Source of the DNA: JAICQM01 sp963781555
GTDB taxonomy: Bacteria > Chloroflexota > Limnocylindria > QHBO01
Direction: 5' to 3'
Assembly: GCA_963781555.1 (NCBI GenBank)
Contig: CAWAGB010000008.1
Coordinates: 558,001-622,000, forward strand
DNA length: 64,000 nt
Part shown: positions 1-9,500 of the stretch, piece after piece
How the letters are laid out: each line of letters begins with the position of its first letter
Numbering within the stretch: the stretch's first letter is position 1
Notes under the pieces: generated by a model
The model's database searches: none
Seen by the model: the letters and a program-made list of their open reading frames with translations, nothing else
Told to the model about the DNA's origin: nothing
Position numbers and translations under genes: made by a program

Positions 1-492
1 GTCGCCGAGGGTCGGATGGGGTGGCAAGGCCTCCTCCGCGCCGGGAGGTCGCACGTCGAGCAGGCGGACCAGGACGGCGAATAGGGAGGCCACCTTGGCA
101 GCTCCGAAGCCGGGCATCGCCCCGAGCCGGCGCTTGAGATCCGCGGCATCGGTGGCATCGGTCCAGACGCGGGCGGCGTCGCCGTCGTACTCGCGGGCGA
201 TATGGGCTGCCAGCTCGCGCACCCGCTTGCCCATCGCGCCGGGGAATCGGTGGATCGCCGGGGGACCCTTGGCCGCCGCGTCTAGCGTGGCGTCGTCGAG
301 CTCGGCGAGCCGCCGCGGATCGAGCGTGCCGAGCCGCCCGAGGAGCACCTTCGGCCCGCTGAAGGCCTTCTGGACGGGCACCTGCTGGTCGAGCGCGAAG
401 CCGATCAGGAGCGCCATGGGGTCGGTCACGAGGAGCCGGTCGGCGTCGTCATCGCCCGTGAAATGCAGTCGGTCGGTGGTCATGCGTCCCAT
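1..492 (-). CDS. HhH-GPD-type base excision repair protein, partial
   Basis: This minus-strand frame is open from an ATG at 492 to the window edge, so the C-terminus is missing. The 164 visible residues contain LIGFALDQQVPVQKAFSGP near residue 30 and a helix-hairpin-helix-like MPGFGAAKV near residue 130. Both are typical of the small HhH-GPD proteins of actinobacteria and Chloroflexota that are annotated as base excision repair proteins, presumably glycosylases acting on damaged bases. The gene follows the sigma/anti-sigma pair by 17 nt and may be their last cistron. An in-frame ATG at 483 is an alternative start. The family call is from motif recognition; the substrate is unknown. Confidence 0.7.
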   Translation of the reverse strand, partial: MGRMTTDRLHFTGDDDADRLLVTDPMALLIGFALDQQVPVQKAFSGPKVLLGRLGTLDPRRLAELDDATLDAAAKGPPAIHRFPGAMGKRVRELAAHIAREYDGDAARVWTDATDAADLKRRLGAMPGFGAAKVASLFAVLVRLLDVRPPGAEEALPPHPTLGD

Positions 493-509
493 GCCGAGAT
501 GCTACGGCG

Positions 510-1400
510 TCACGGCGTTCCCCGCGCGAGGCTGGCGACGATCGCCTCGGCGGCGTCGAAGATCGGCTCCCGATCCGCCGACGACCACGCGACCGCGGTG
601 ACGAGGAACTGGCGGTCGCCGTCACCGACCACGTAGACCCGGTACGCAGCACCGCGCCAGGCCCTGAAGTTCCACGACCAGGTCGGGCGTGGCCGAGGAT
701 CGAGGCCGGCGGCGACGGCCACGCAGGGCAGGGCGGGGCAATCCGTCGGGCCGGACTCCACCCCGTCCGCCACGACGAATTCGACGACCGGCACGCTGGT
801 GCCGAGGACCGTCAGGTGGCGGAGCTCGCCCGCGGCGAGATCGGGCCGGGAGGCGAGCCACGCCGCAAAGGCGTCACCCGTCGTCCCGACGCCTGTCTCG
901 AGCGTCCCGTCCGGATTCTGCGGGGCCGGAAGCGCCTGGAGCTCGATCACGTCGCCAGGCCGGTCGACGGGGCGCAGGTCCATGAACCCCACGCGCTGCT
1001 CCAGGTTCTCCCAGCCGGCGGGGACAGTGAAGCGCAACGATGGCGTGAAGAGCGTGGTGGCGTGCTGCCCCGGCTCCAGCAGGCCGAAGCACGCGCTCCC
1101 TTCTGCGCAGGTCCCGTCCCGCGGGATGTCGAGCGGGCGTGGAGCGGGCGACGCCGCGGGCTGCTGCCCCGGCGCCTGCGCTCCCCGCAGCGTCCACGCT
1201 CCCACGACGAGTGCCGCCACGACGGCTGCCGAAGCCAGCAGGCGAGCCGCCGCGCGCCAGCCGTGTCGTGCGGCATGTTGATCGAGTGCGTCGATCCTGG
1301 CGCTCACGGCATCGAGGATGGCGTCCGGGGCCTCGTCCGGGGCCTCGTCGCGGAGCCACGCACCCAGCTGGGACTCCAGCGGTCGCTCGTCGCGGGTCAT
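510..1400 (-). CDS. Putative anti-sigma factor, membrane anchored
   Basis: The 296-residue protein has a charged, acidic N-terminal segment (1-45), one membrane helix (about 47-68) and an outer domain of about 220 residues. Its start overlaps the stop of the ECF sigma gene by 4 nt (ATGA), implying translational coupling and an anti-sigma role. No HxxxCxxC zinc motif is visible in the cytoplasmic part, so it is not a classical ZAS protein. The outer domain has two cysteine pairs (CAEGSAC and DCPALPC) and resembles the lipoprotein encoded just upstream in the same operon. The anti-sigma function is inferred from context and topology, not from a recognised domain. Confidence 0.65.
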   Translation of the reverse strand: MTRDERPLESQLGAWLRDEAPDEAPDAILDAVSARIDALDQHAARHGWRAAARLLASAAVVAALVVGAWTLRGAQAPGQQPAASPAPRPLDIPRDGTCAEGSACFGLLEPGQHATTLFTPSLRFTVPAGWENLEQRVGFMDLRPVDRPGDVIELQALPAPQNPDGTLETGVGTTGDAFAAWLASRPDLAAGELRHLTVLGTSVPVVEFVVADGVESGPTDCPALPCVAVAAGLDPRPRPTWSWNFRAWRGAAYRVYVVGDGDRQFLVTAVAWSSADREPIFDAAEAIVASLARGTP

Positions 1401-1954
1401 CGACCTGCCTCCTCGCGGCGATGCTCACCACCGCGTGCATCGGCCTCGACTGCCGCGCGCAGAGCGCGTTCGGCGTGATGGAGGCGTGACTTTGCAGTCC
1501 CCAGCGGCACGGCGAGGTTGTTCGCCATCTCCGGCACGCTGAGCCCGACGTAGTGACGGAGGACGATCGCGGCGCGATGCTCGACCGACAGGCGTCGGAA
1601 TGCCCGGCTCAGCACCTCGCGATCCGCGACGGCATCGGTCCCGTCGGCGACGATCGGATGGAACCCACGCAGCATGGTGAGATTCGCGCGCTGTCGGCTT
1701 CCACGCCGCGCCTCGTCGTAGGCGGCGTGGACGACGAGACGCCGGAGCCACGCATCCAGGCGGCTCGGGTCACGCAGTGCGGGCAAGTCGCGCCAGGCCC
1801 GGATGAGCGCCTCCTGGACGGCGTCCTCGGCCGCCCCGCGGTCCCGCAGCATGAGCGTGGCGATGGCGAAGAGGCGATCGACGGATGCGGCCGCGATCGC
1901 CGTGAATGCCTCCCGGTCGCCGTGGCGCGCGCGTTCGACAAGGTCTCGGTCCAC
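1397..1954 (-). CDS. RNA polymerase sigma factor, ECF subfamily
   Basis: The 185-residue protein has the two-domain ECF layout. A region 2 segment (about 15-85) includes GAAEDAVQEALIRAWRDL and the DAWLRRLVVHAAYDEARR stretch. A region 4 helix-turn-helix (about 120-168) contains LSVPEMANNLAVPLGTAKSR. The start is GTG at 1954, 28 nt after the upstream lipoprotein stop at 1983. It probably directs transcription in response to an outside signal relayed by the downstream membrane protein. The target promoter is unknown; autoregulation of this operon is likely but not shown. Confidence 0.9.
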   Translation of the reverse strand: MDRDLVERARHGDREAFTAIAAASVDRLFAIATLMLRDRGAAEDAVQEALIRAWRDLPALRDPSRLDAWLRRLVVHAAYDEARRGSRQRANLTMLRGFHPIVADGTDAVADREVLSRAFRRLSVEHRAAIVLRHYVGLSVPEMANNLAVPLGTAKSRLHHAERALRAAVEADARGGEHRREEAGR

Positions 1955-1982
1955 CGCCGCATGATGCTCCGTGCTCGGCCGG

Positions 1983-2759
1983 TCAGCCGAAGGTCATCGA
2001 CCCGACGACCGGGTCCGCCAGCTGGGTGAGGTCCGCGAACGTCGTGCCATCAAGGGAGGAGGCGATGATCAGCATCGTCGCGCCGGCAGCGTCGACGAGG
2101 TAGACCCGCACCCGTTCGGTGCCCGCCAGACCCATGGAGTAGTCCCACGTCACGCCGCGCCCGCTGGCCACCGTGACGCACACGTTGATTTCGCACCCGC
2201 GCGCCTTGGCAACGGTGCCCGGCCGAATGGCGATGTCGAGCTGGAACGCGTCGATGCCTCCCACCGAAGTCGTGGTCGCCGAAACATCAAGGTCGGGTCG
2301 CTGGCGAATGTAGGCGGCCAGGCCGGCGGCCGTGTTGTCGGCCCCGGCCACGATCCGTCCGTCGTTCTCGGTTGCCTGGGGCTTGCCGAACACGACGATC
2401 GCGTCGCCTGGAATCTCGAGCGGCAGCAGGGTGAAGATGCCCTGACGATCCTCTGGATTCCCCCAGCCTTCGGTCACCGTGAAGGTCAGCTCCGGCTGAA
2501 AGCCCACGGACGCGTGCTCGCCGGCGTCCAGCAGGCCCAGGCACGAGGCGTCGCCGTCGCAGTGGCCGTCGTACGTCTCGCCGACTGGGCGCGCCAATGA
2601 TTCGAACCCCGAATCGGCTGCCGCGGAGGCCAGTGCGGTCGCGCTCGGAGCGGCGCTGACCCCGATGGACGGCGTGGGGGTGAGCCCACCGCCGCACGCG
2701 GTCAGCCAGACGATGGCGATCGGCAGGAGGGCCCGCAGGGGGCGACGCGCAGTCTTCAT
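1983..2759 (-). CDS. Lipoprotein sharing the anti-sigma outer domain
   Basis: The 258-residue protein opens with a lipoprotein signal peptide (lipobox LTAC, Cys about residue 21), so it should be anchored outside the membrane. From residue 60 onward it matches the outer domain of the putative anti-sigma factor two genes downstream. Shared features include a cysteine pair before a GLL-G-H segment, F-P-L-FTV-GW-N-E-R-G, PGD, RPDL, a second cysteine pair before V-VA-G, and an RVY-V strand near the end. It is first in the operon, followed by sigma and anti-sigma genes. It may compete for or deliver the same ligand; that role is inference. Confidence 0.7.
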   Translation of the reverse strand: MKTARRPLRALLPIAIVWLTACGGGLTPTPSIGVSAAPSATALASAAADSGFESLARPVGETYDGHCDGDASCLGLLDAGEHASVGFQPELTFTVTEGWGNPEDRQGIFTLLPLEIPGDAIVVFGKPQATENDGRIVAGADNTAAGLAAYIRQRPDLDVSATTTSVGGIDAFQLDIAIRPGTVAKARGCEINVCVTVASGRGVTWDYSMGLAGTERVRVYLVDAAGATMLIIASSLDGTTFADLTQLADPVVGSMTFG

Positions 2760-2835
2760 GCCCCAGAGGCGCAGCGACGCGGCCGATCGTTCATTTTCCG
2801 CGCCGCTGCGCGCGCCCGTCGGGTCGGCGCTGGCC

Positions 2836-2841
2836 TACGAT
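2836..2841 (+). promoter_or_regulatory. -10 box of the dihydropyrimidinase gene
   Basis: TACGAT lies about 50 nt before the TTG start, giving a leader of roughly 45 nt. No clear -35 is seen. Unlike many genes here, this one has a full Shine-Dalgarno site. Confidence 0.4.
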
Positions 2842-2878
2842 ATGGAGCCCGCCAGCCCGCGCGGCCCGCCGATCTCAC

Positions 2879-2884
2879 AGGAGG
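2879..2884 (+). promoter_or_regulatory. Shine-Dalgarno site that sets a TTG start
   Basis: AGGAGG is followed by 7 nt and TTG at 2892. This perfect site decides the unusual TTG start of the dihydropyrimidinase gene. Confidence 0.75.
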
Positions 2885-2891
2885 TTCTCCA

Positions 2892-4271
2892 TTGCGGACG
2901 CTCATCACCGGTGGAACCATCGTCAATGCCGACGCCACGACCAAGGCGGACGTCCTGGTGGACGGGGAGCGGATCGCGCTCATCGGTACCGACCTGGGAG
3001 TCGAGGCGGACCGCACGATCGACGCGGCCGGCAAATGGGTCATCCCCGGCGCCATCGACGTCCACACCCACATGGAGCTGCCGTTCGGCGGGACCTTCGC
3101 CAAGGACACCTTTGAGACGGGCACGCGCGCAGCTGCGTTCGGCGGGACCACGACCATCATCGACTTCGCCGTGCAGCCGCGTGGCGGCTCGCTGCGCCAG
3201 GGCCTCGACGCGTGGCACGAGAAGGCCGACGGCAAGGCATGCATCGACTACGGCTTCCACATGATCATCAGCGACGTCCGCGACGACGTCCTGTCGGAGA
3301 TGGACAACCTGGTCGACGAGGGCGTCACCAGCTTCAAGCTGTTCACCGCCTACCCGGGTGTGTTCTACAGCGACGACGGGGCGATCTTCCGCGCGATGCA
3401 GCAGACCGCCAAGAACGGCGGGCTGATCATGATGCACGCCGAGAACGGGATGGCCATCGACGTCGTGGCGGGACAGAACGTTGCCGCCGGCAACACCGAT
3501 CCCTATTACCACGGCACCTCGCGCTCACCGATCCTGGAGGGCGAGGCCACGAACCGCGTCATCCGCCTCGCCGAGGTCGCGGGCTCGCCGGTCTACATCG
3601 TCCACCTCTCGGCGCGCGAGGCGCTCAACGAAGTGCGCCGCGCGCGTGACCAGGGCCTGCCTGCCTTCGCCGAGACCTGCCCGCAATACCTCGTCCTGTC
3701 ACTCGAGGACATGGGCGACGGGTTCAATGGGTCGAAGTTCGTGTGCTCGCCGCCCCTGCGTCCCCAGGACCACCAGGAGGACCTGTGGCTCGGCCTTCTG
3801 AAGGACGACCTGCAGGTCGTCTCGACGGACCACTGCCCCTTCGACTTCCATGGCCAGAAGGATCTCGGTGAGGGCGATTTCCGCAAGATCCCGAACGGCC
3901 TGCCCGGCGTCGAGAACCGCGTGGACCTGCTCCACGATGCCGGGGTGCGCGGCGGGCGGCTTTCCCCGAACCGCTGGGTCGAAGTCATCTCCGCCGCGCC
4001 GGCACGCATGTTCGGCCTGCCGCAGAAGGGTGCGGTCGCGGCGGGCCTCGACGCCGATCTCGTGGTCTACGACCCGAACCGCGAGCACACCATCAGCGCA
4101 TCAACCCACCACATGGACGTCGACTATTCCTGCTACGAGGGCTGGAAGGTGACGGGTGGGGCGGACGTCGTGCTGAGCCGCGGCACCGTGATCGTGGACG
4201 GAGCCGACTGGCTGGGCACGGCGGGTGCAGGGCAGTTCCTGCGACGCCAGCGCTCGCAGTTCCTGCGCTGA
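2892..4271 (+). CDS. hydA: Dihydropyrimidinase / D-hydantoinase
   Basis: The 459-residue cytosolic amidohydrolase hydrolyses cyclic ureides such as dihydrouracil or 5-substituted hydantoins. The binuclear metal site is intact: HTH near residue 58, the lysine that becomes carbamylated in SFKLFTAYPG near 150, histidines in MMHAENG and IVHLSA, and the aspartate in STDHCPFD. Length is normal for the family. No partner gene of pyrimidine reduction (PreA/PreT or beta-ureidopropionase) lies next to it, so the natural substrate is open. The nitrilase-family hydrolase at 37.1 kb is not linked. It reads from its own promoter and a strong ribosome site. Confidence 0.92.
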   Translation: MRTLITGGTIVNADATTKADVLVDGERIALIGTDLGVEADRTIDAAGKWVIPGAIDVHTHMELPFGGTFAKDTFETGTRAAAFGGTTTIIDFAVQPRGGSLRQGLDAWHEKADGKACIDYGFHMIISDVRDDVLSEMDNLVDEGVTSFKLFTAYPGVFYSDDGAIFRAMQQTAKNGGLIMMHAENGMAIDVVAGQNVAAGNTDPYYHGTSRSPILEGEATNRVIRLAEVAGSPVYIVHLSAREALNEVRRARDQGLPAFAETCPQYLVLSLEDMGDGFNGSKFVCSPPLRPQDHQEDLWLGLLKDDLQVVSTDHCPFDFHGQKDLGEGDFRKIPNGLPGVENRVDLLHDAGVRGGRLSPNRWVEVISAAPARMFGLPQKGAVAAGLDADLVVYDPNREHTISASTHHMDVDYSCYEGWKVTGGADVVLSRGTVIVDGADWLGTAGAGQFLRRQRSQFLR

Positions 4272-4312
4272 CCGTCCATCATGACCAACTTCCATTCCGA
4301 AAAGGACTGAAC

Positions 4313-4945
4313 ATGCTTCGACTCCGGTTCGCACCCGCCGGCCTGCTGGCGCTCCTCATCCTCATGGGCGCCTGCTCGTCCGGCGGGACGAGTGCCAGCG
4401 CGACGGCCAGCCCGACCACGGCGGCCTCCTCCGAAGCGGCATCCGCGAGCGCCGATGCCTCGGCCAGCGACGCCCTGCCGTCCATCGACCTCCCGAACAG
4501 CGACGCCGAGCTCGAGGCTCTCCTTCCCGATGAGATCGGCGGCGTCACGCTCACCAAGTTCTCCATGCGCGGCGCCGAGTTCATGACCCAGGGCGACCAG
4601 GAGTTCACCGACTTCCTCAATCGTCTCGGGGCATCGGCGGATGACGTGTCGGTCGCATTCGGCGTGAGCATGGCTTCCGGCCAATCGGGTACCGGCGTCT
4701 TCGCCTTCCAGGTGCGCGGAACGGACAACTCGGAGCTCATGTCCGAGCTTGCCGGTTCGCTCGAGGACGATGGCACGGCCTCGGGTTTCGAGAACGCAAA
4801 TCTCGGTGGCAAGGACGTGCAGCGATCGGCTGCCGGCGACGCGGCGCAGGGGTCTGTCTACCTGTACGGCGTCGGCGACATCGTGTTCTTCATCACCACG
4901 ACCGATGAGGATGCGGCCGCGGAGGTGCTCTCGAACCTGCCGTGA
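4313..4945 (+). CDS. Lipoprotein, first of a tandem pair
   Basis: The 210-residue protein has a signal peptide ending in lipobox LMGAC, an Ala/Ser/Thr-rich linker to about residue 55, and a small globular domain starting LPDEIGG. That domain is repeated in the next gene (LPDEIG, RG, F-F-RLGA, V-A, VFA-QVR, then DI-F-T at the end). The function is unknown; I recognise no enzymatic motif. A ribosome site (AAGGA) precedes the ATG. It overlaps the next gene by 4 nt, so the two are co-translated. Confidence 0.7.
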   Translation: MLRLRFAPAGLLALLILMGACSSGGTSASATASPTTAASSEAASASADASASDALPSIDLPNSDAELEALLPDEIGGVTLTKFSMRGAEFMTQGDQEFTDFLNRLGASADDVSVAFGVSMASGQSGTGVFAFQVRGTDNSELMSELAGSLEDDGTASGFENANLGGKDVQRSAAGDAAQGSVYLYGVGDIVFFITTTDEDAAAEVLSNLP

Positions 4946-5508
4946 TCCGGCACGCACTCGAGGTGGCGGCGCTCGCGGTCCTGCTGGTCGGCTGCGGCCT
5001 GGCGGGCGGGTCCGCGGCTGTGCCGTCACCCAGCCCGGCGTCCTCGGGCCTGCCGAGCGAGGACCCGGCGTTGGAGGCGCTCCTCCCCGATGAGATCGGC
5101 GCGGAGGCCACCGAGAAGCTCTCCCTGCGCGGTCCCGGGCTGGTCGGGGCGGGGAGCAGCGATCCAACCTTCGCCGACTTCGTCGAGCGCCTGGGGGCGG
5201 ATCCGGAGGGGGTCGCGGTCGCGTACGCCTACACCCTAGAGAGCGAAGTCCAGGTCTTCGCCTACCAGGTCCGCGACACCGCGTCCGAGCGTCTGCTCGA
5301 CGCGCTGCAGGCAGCCATCGGTGCCCAGAAGGCGACGGCCGGCGTGACATGGACGCAATCGACCCTCGCCGGGCGTCCCGTTCGCCTCGGGACGCCCGCC
5401 GACGCGGGCAACGCGCTCATCTACCTGCACGGCGTGCAGGACATCGGGTTCATCACCGTCACCGACGATCCGGCGCTCGCCGCGGAAGTCGTCGGCGGCC
5501 TGCCCTGA
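4942..5508 (+). CDS. Lipoprotein, second of a tandem pair
   Basis: The start is GTG at 4942, overlapping the previous stop (GTGA). The 188-residue product has a short signal peptide with lipobox LVGC, a Pro/Ser linker and the same LPDEIG domain as its neighbour, so the two arose by duplication. They have diverged well beyond allelic variation. Two secreted paralogues made together suggest a heteromer or binding of related ligands, but nothing in the sequence gives a function. Confidence 0.7.
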   Translation: MIRHALEVAALAVLLVGCGLAGGSAAVPSPSPASSGLPSEDPALEALLPDEIGAEATEKLSLRGPGLVGAGSSDPTFADFVERLGADPEGVAVAYAYTLESEVQVFAYQVRDTASERLLDALQAAIGAQKATAGVTWTQSTLAGRPVRLGTPADAGNALIYLHGVQDIGFITVTDDPALAAEVVGGLP

Positions 5509-5510
5509 GG

Positions 5511-6404
5511 ATGCCGCCGCCCCGCGCGGGCTCCGCGGCGATCATCCTCAACGAGGGCGCCGGCAGCGCCCGTACCGCGCACGTCCGGCGCGCCGTCCAC
5601 GCGACGCAGCGCCTGCTCGACGCCGACCTGCACGTCACCAGCACCCGCGACGCGGCCACGCTGACGGCCTGGCTCGGCGAGACGATCCCCGCGGCGGCCC
5701 GGTACGACACCATCGTCGTCGCGGGCGGCGACGGCACCCTTTCGGTGGCCTACAACGCGCTCGCCGGGCGTGACGTCACCATCGGCTACCTGCCTGCCGG
5801 CTTCGGCAACGCCACGCGGCACCTCCTGCGCCTGCCGAAGGACCCTGATGAGCAGGCGAACGTGGTGGCCACCGGGGAGGCGCGCCCCGTAGACATGCTC
5901 TCGGTGAATGGCCACCTCGCCCTGTTCGCCGGCGCGGGCTGGGACGCGCGGGTCGCAGACCGCTACACGCGCGCCGGCGCGCGGCGCCTCCCGGGCTGGG
6001 CGGCCGCGGTGACGCGCTCGATCCCCGACCTGTGGCGCCGTCCGTCGGTCCGTGTCGAGGTGGACGGTTCAACCATCCACCACGGACCGATGGAGCTGCT
6101 GGTGGTCGGCACGACGCCGTACTTCGGCCGCGGACTGCAGGTGAATCCCGGCGCGCGGACCGATGCCGGCGAGCTGCTCGCACGCGTCTATCCCGGCCCG
6201 GCCACGGCGCTGGCGATGGAGGCGCTCCGTTGGGCGACGCGGCGCATGCCCCGCGCGGTCGGGCACCCGGCGCAGGTCATCGAGCTGCACGTGGATGACG
6301 AGGAGGAGATTCCGGTCCAGGCGGACGGGGACGTCATCGGCACGGCGGCGTGGTGGCGATTCGAGGTGCGCCGGCGGGCGGTCAGGCTCATCGGTCGCTG
6401 GTAG
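5511..6404 (+). CDS. Diacylglycerol/sphingosine kinase-like lipid kinase
   Basis: The start is taken at ATG 5511, 2 nt after the upstream stop; the frame is open further upstream but only over the lipoprotein gene. The 297-residue product carries the DAGK catalytic signature, with IILNEGAGS at the N-terminus and IVVAGGDGTLS (the ATP-binding GGDGT) near residue 65, then LPAGFGNATR. Such proteins phosphorylate lipid alcohols at the inner membrane face, or make precursors of phosphatidylinositol-type lipids. The substrate cannot be read from the sequence. Confidence 0.85.
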   Translation: MPPPRAGSAAIILNEGAGSARTAHVRRAVHATQRLLDADLHVTSTRDAATLTAWLGETIPAAARYDTIVVAGGDGTLSVAYNALAGRDVTIGYLPAGFGNATRHLLRLPKDPDEQANVVATGEARPVDMLSVNGHLALFAGAGWDARVADRYTRAGARRLPGWAAAVTRSIPDLWRRPSVRVEVDGSTIHHGPMELLVVGTTPYFGRGLQVNPGARTDAGELLARVYPGPATALAMEALRWATRRMPRAVGHPAQVIELHVDDEEEIPVQADGDVIGTAAWWRFEVRRRAVRLIGRW

Positions 6405-6453
6405 CGCGCTGCAAACAGCCGGTGCGGCCCGGCACCACAAGCTCGGCTGCGGA

Positions 6454-6483
6454 TTGCACTGCGCGCTGCACTCGGCGTATCGT
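6454..6483 (+). promoter_or_regulatory. Sigma-70-like promoter of the Asp-box protein
   Basis: TTGCAC (6454-6459) and TATCGT (6478-6483) are 18 bp apart, predicting a start near 6490 and a leader of about 97 nt. The rest of the 6405-6586 gap holds no gene I can see. Confidence 0.45.
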
Positions 6484-6586
6484 GCCCAGGCTGCCAACCG
6501 GTCCGCTCGGGCAGTCACGAACCGGTCCCCTTTCCGGCAACCATGCCTGCCCATTCGTTCGGAATCCCGTGGGAGGGTATCGCTCG

Positions 6587-9500
6587 ATGCACGCAACTCG
6601 CGGAGCCACGTGGTGGCGCGCCCTGGTTCTCGTCATGGCACTCGTGGTGGTGCCGATGTCCACGACGCTGGGCGTCGATCCGGTAACCCAGCCCCCTCCG
6701 GGGGGTGACCCGGATGCGCCGGTCGCGAGGGCCTTCGCCAACCGGCTCGAGCTCGATGAGGAGCAGGAGGAGCGGCTCGAGGAGCTCGACTTCGCGATGC
6801 TGAGCAGGCGTCTCGCCGGCGATAGGCCGCTGACCATCGACCAGATCGGCGCGATGCGATCCGCGGCTGCCAAGCAGGCCAAAATCATTCGCCAGCAGGG
6901 CATCCCCGCCAGTGGACCGTCGACCTTCCAGGGAACATGGACTGCCCCCGGTCCGCAGCCGATCGGCGAGATTCCGCGCAGTGAGACCTACATCGAGACC
7001 ATGAACGGGCGCATTGGTGCGCTTGCCATTCGGCCGAGCACCGGGACCTTCATCCTGGGCGCGGCGCAGGGTGGTATCTGGACCTCGACGGATGCGGGCG
7101 CGACCTGGACCGCCAAGACGGACAACATGCCGTCGCTGGCCATCGGCGCGCTCGCCATCGCGCCCTCGAACGACGCCATCATCTACGCCGGCACCGGCGA
7201 AGGCGCGCTCTCGGGCGACAGCTACTTCGGGAACGGCGTCCTCAAGTCGACGGACGGGGGAGCGACCTGGAGCCACGTCTCTGGCGACTACTTCGTCTCC
7301 GTCTCGATGTCGCGGCTCGTCGTCGACCCGACCAACGCCAATCACCTGTATGCCGCCGTCCTTCGCGGTCGCGGTGGCGCTCGCCGCACCTCGCCGGCGA
7401 TGCACTCCAAGTTCGGCATCTGGGAGTCGCGCGACGGTGCCGCGACATGGACCCTGATCAAGGCAGCGCCAAAGGACACCAACGGCGCGACTGATCTCGA
7501 GATGGACCCGCAGAACCCTGCGACGATGTACGCGAGCTTCTGGGGCGACGCCGTCTACAAGAGCACGGACGGAGGCGCCCGTTGGGCGCAGGCCATGAAC
7601 GGCCTGCCGTCGCACTTCAATGCCGACAATCTCACCCGCTTCTCCATCGGCCTGTCGCACCCTGCTGGCCAGGGCGCGGTGCTCTACGTGGGCACCGATT
7701 ACATCGACGACGCAGGCGATTACCACCCGTCCCACCTGTGGCGCAGCGACGATGGCGCCGCGACCTGGGACTCGCTGCCCGTGACCGGGTTCAGCGGACC
7801 GAATGACAGTGTCGAGGACTACTGCGGTGGGCAGTGCTTCTACGACAACGTGGTCGAGGTCGACCCGTCCAACACCGACATCGTGTACGCCGGCGGCCAG
7901 TTCAACTACGGCATCGGCTCGGGCGGCCAGTACCGGTCCGATGATGGTGGCCAGACCTGGAAGGACCTCGGCTGGAACCAGCATCCCGACTATCACGCCT
8001 TCGCGTTCGGCGCCGACCCCGACGAGGTTCTGATCGGGTCGGACGGCGGCGTGTGGCACAGCACCGATCGGGGTGGCCGGCTCCCGGGCGCCGCCGATGA
8101 GGGCGACCGCACCGCGGCGACCTGGCTTCCGGTCAACCTCGGCGGTCTGCAGATCGCCCAGTTCACCAGCATCGCCACCAACCCGAACTTCCCCGGCCGC
8201 GAGCGGATCTGGGGCGGGACGCAGGACAACGGCACACTGCGCAAGTCGACGGTGTCCACGACGTGGTTCGACATGTACAGCGGCGACGGCGGGCAGGTGC
8301 TCGTCGATCCAACCGACTGGCACTACGTCTATGGCACGTACTTCGGCATCAGTCCCTACCGCGCCACCGACGGTGGCGGGGCATTCTTCGTCAACCAGTA
8401 CATCAGGACCGGTCTGAACCTTGGCGACCGTTCCGACTTCTACGCACCCTGGGTGCTGAACAAGGACAATCCCAACCAGCTCTTCCTCGGGACCCATCGG
8501 CTCTACCGAACCGATAACGCCAAGGCCGATGCTGCTGCGGACGTCCGCTGGAATCCCATCAGCCCCGACCTCACCAGCGGGTGCGCAGGAACAGCGCCGA
8601 ACGGGGCCCGGACGTGCGCACTGTCGGCGATCGGGATCGGCGGCGGCGACGCCGTGTACACCGGCTCCCTGGACGGGCTCGTCTACGTCAGCACCGATGC
8701 CCAGGTCAACGCGGCGCCCACCTGGACGCGGCTGGACCAGAGCGGCCTGCCGAAGCGACCGGTCTCGCAGATCGCGGTGGATCGCTCGAACTACCGCATC
8801 GCCTACTTCGGCTACAACGGCTTCAACGCGGGCACGCCCGGCCAGCCCGGCCACGTGTTCAAGACGACCGATGGCGGCAAGCACGTCACCAACATCAGCG
8901 GCAATCTGCCCGATTCGCCGGTGAACTCGGTGATCCTCGACCCGGCATACCCCAACACGATCTATGTCGGGACCGATGTCGGGCCGTTCGCGACTTACAA
9001 CGGTGGCGTCAACTGGGTCGCGCTGGGGACCGGCTTCCCGGTCGTCAGCATCTGGCAGATGGACTTCGACTCCGGCGTCCCGTCGGGGACGAATGCCGCC
9101 GGACCGCGTGTCCTGCTTGCCGGGACCCATGGCCGCGGCGCCTTCCGCATGTTCGATGCGACGGCGGTCCCTGCGCTGACCGTTTCCAAGGTCGATGCCG
9201 GCGTGCCGGTCGGACCCAACAGCAACGTCACCTACACGGTGACCGTCACCAACATCGGCAATGCCGCCGCCTCCGGCGTGACGGTGACCGACCCAATCCC
9301 GGCCAACACGTCGTTCGTGTCGGTGGCGGAGGGTGGCACGTTCAGCGGCGGCAAGGTCCGTTGGAGCGGCCTGAGCATCGCGCCCGGTGCAAGTGCCTCG
9401 GTGCACTTCACCGTCAGCATCGCGCCGGCGCTGAAGAACAAGGAGAAGTCGATCACCAACGACGGAATCGTCGTCACGTCGGCCCAAGGCCCAGGGACCA

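Noticed and set aside
6405..6586. Riboswitch in the gap before the Asp-box gene
   Set aside because: I looked for known conserved motifs such as those of cyclic di-GMP or cobalamin riboswitches and saw none. A two-box promoter accounts for the region.
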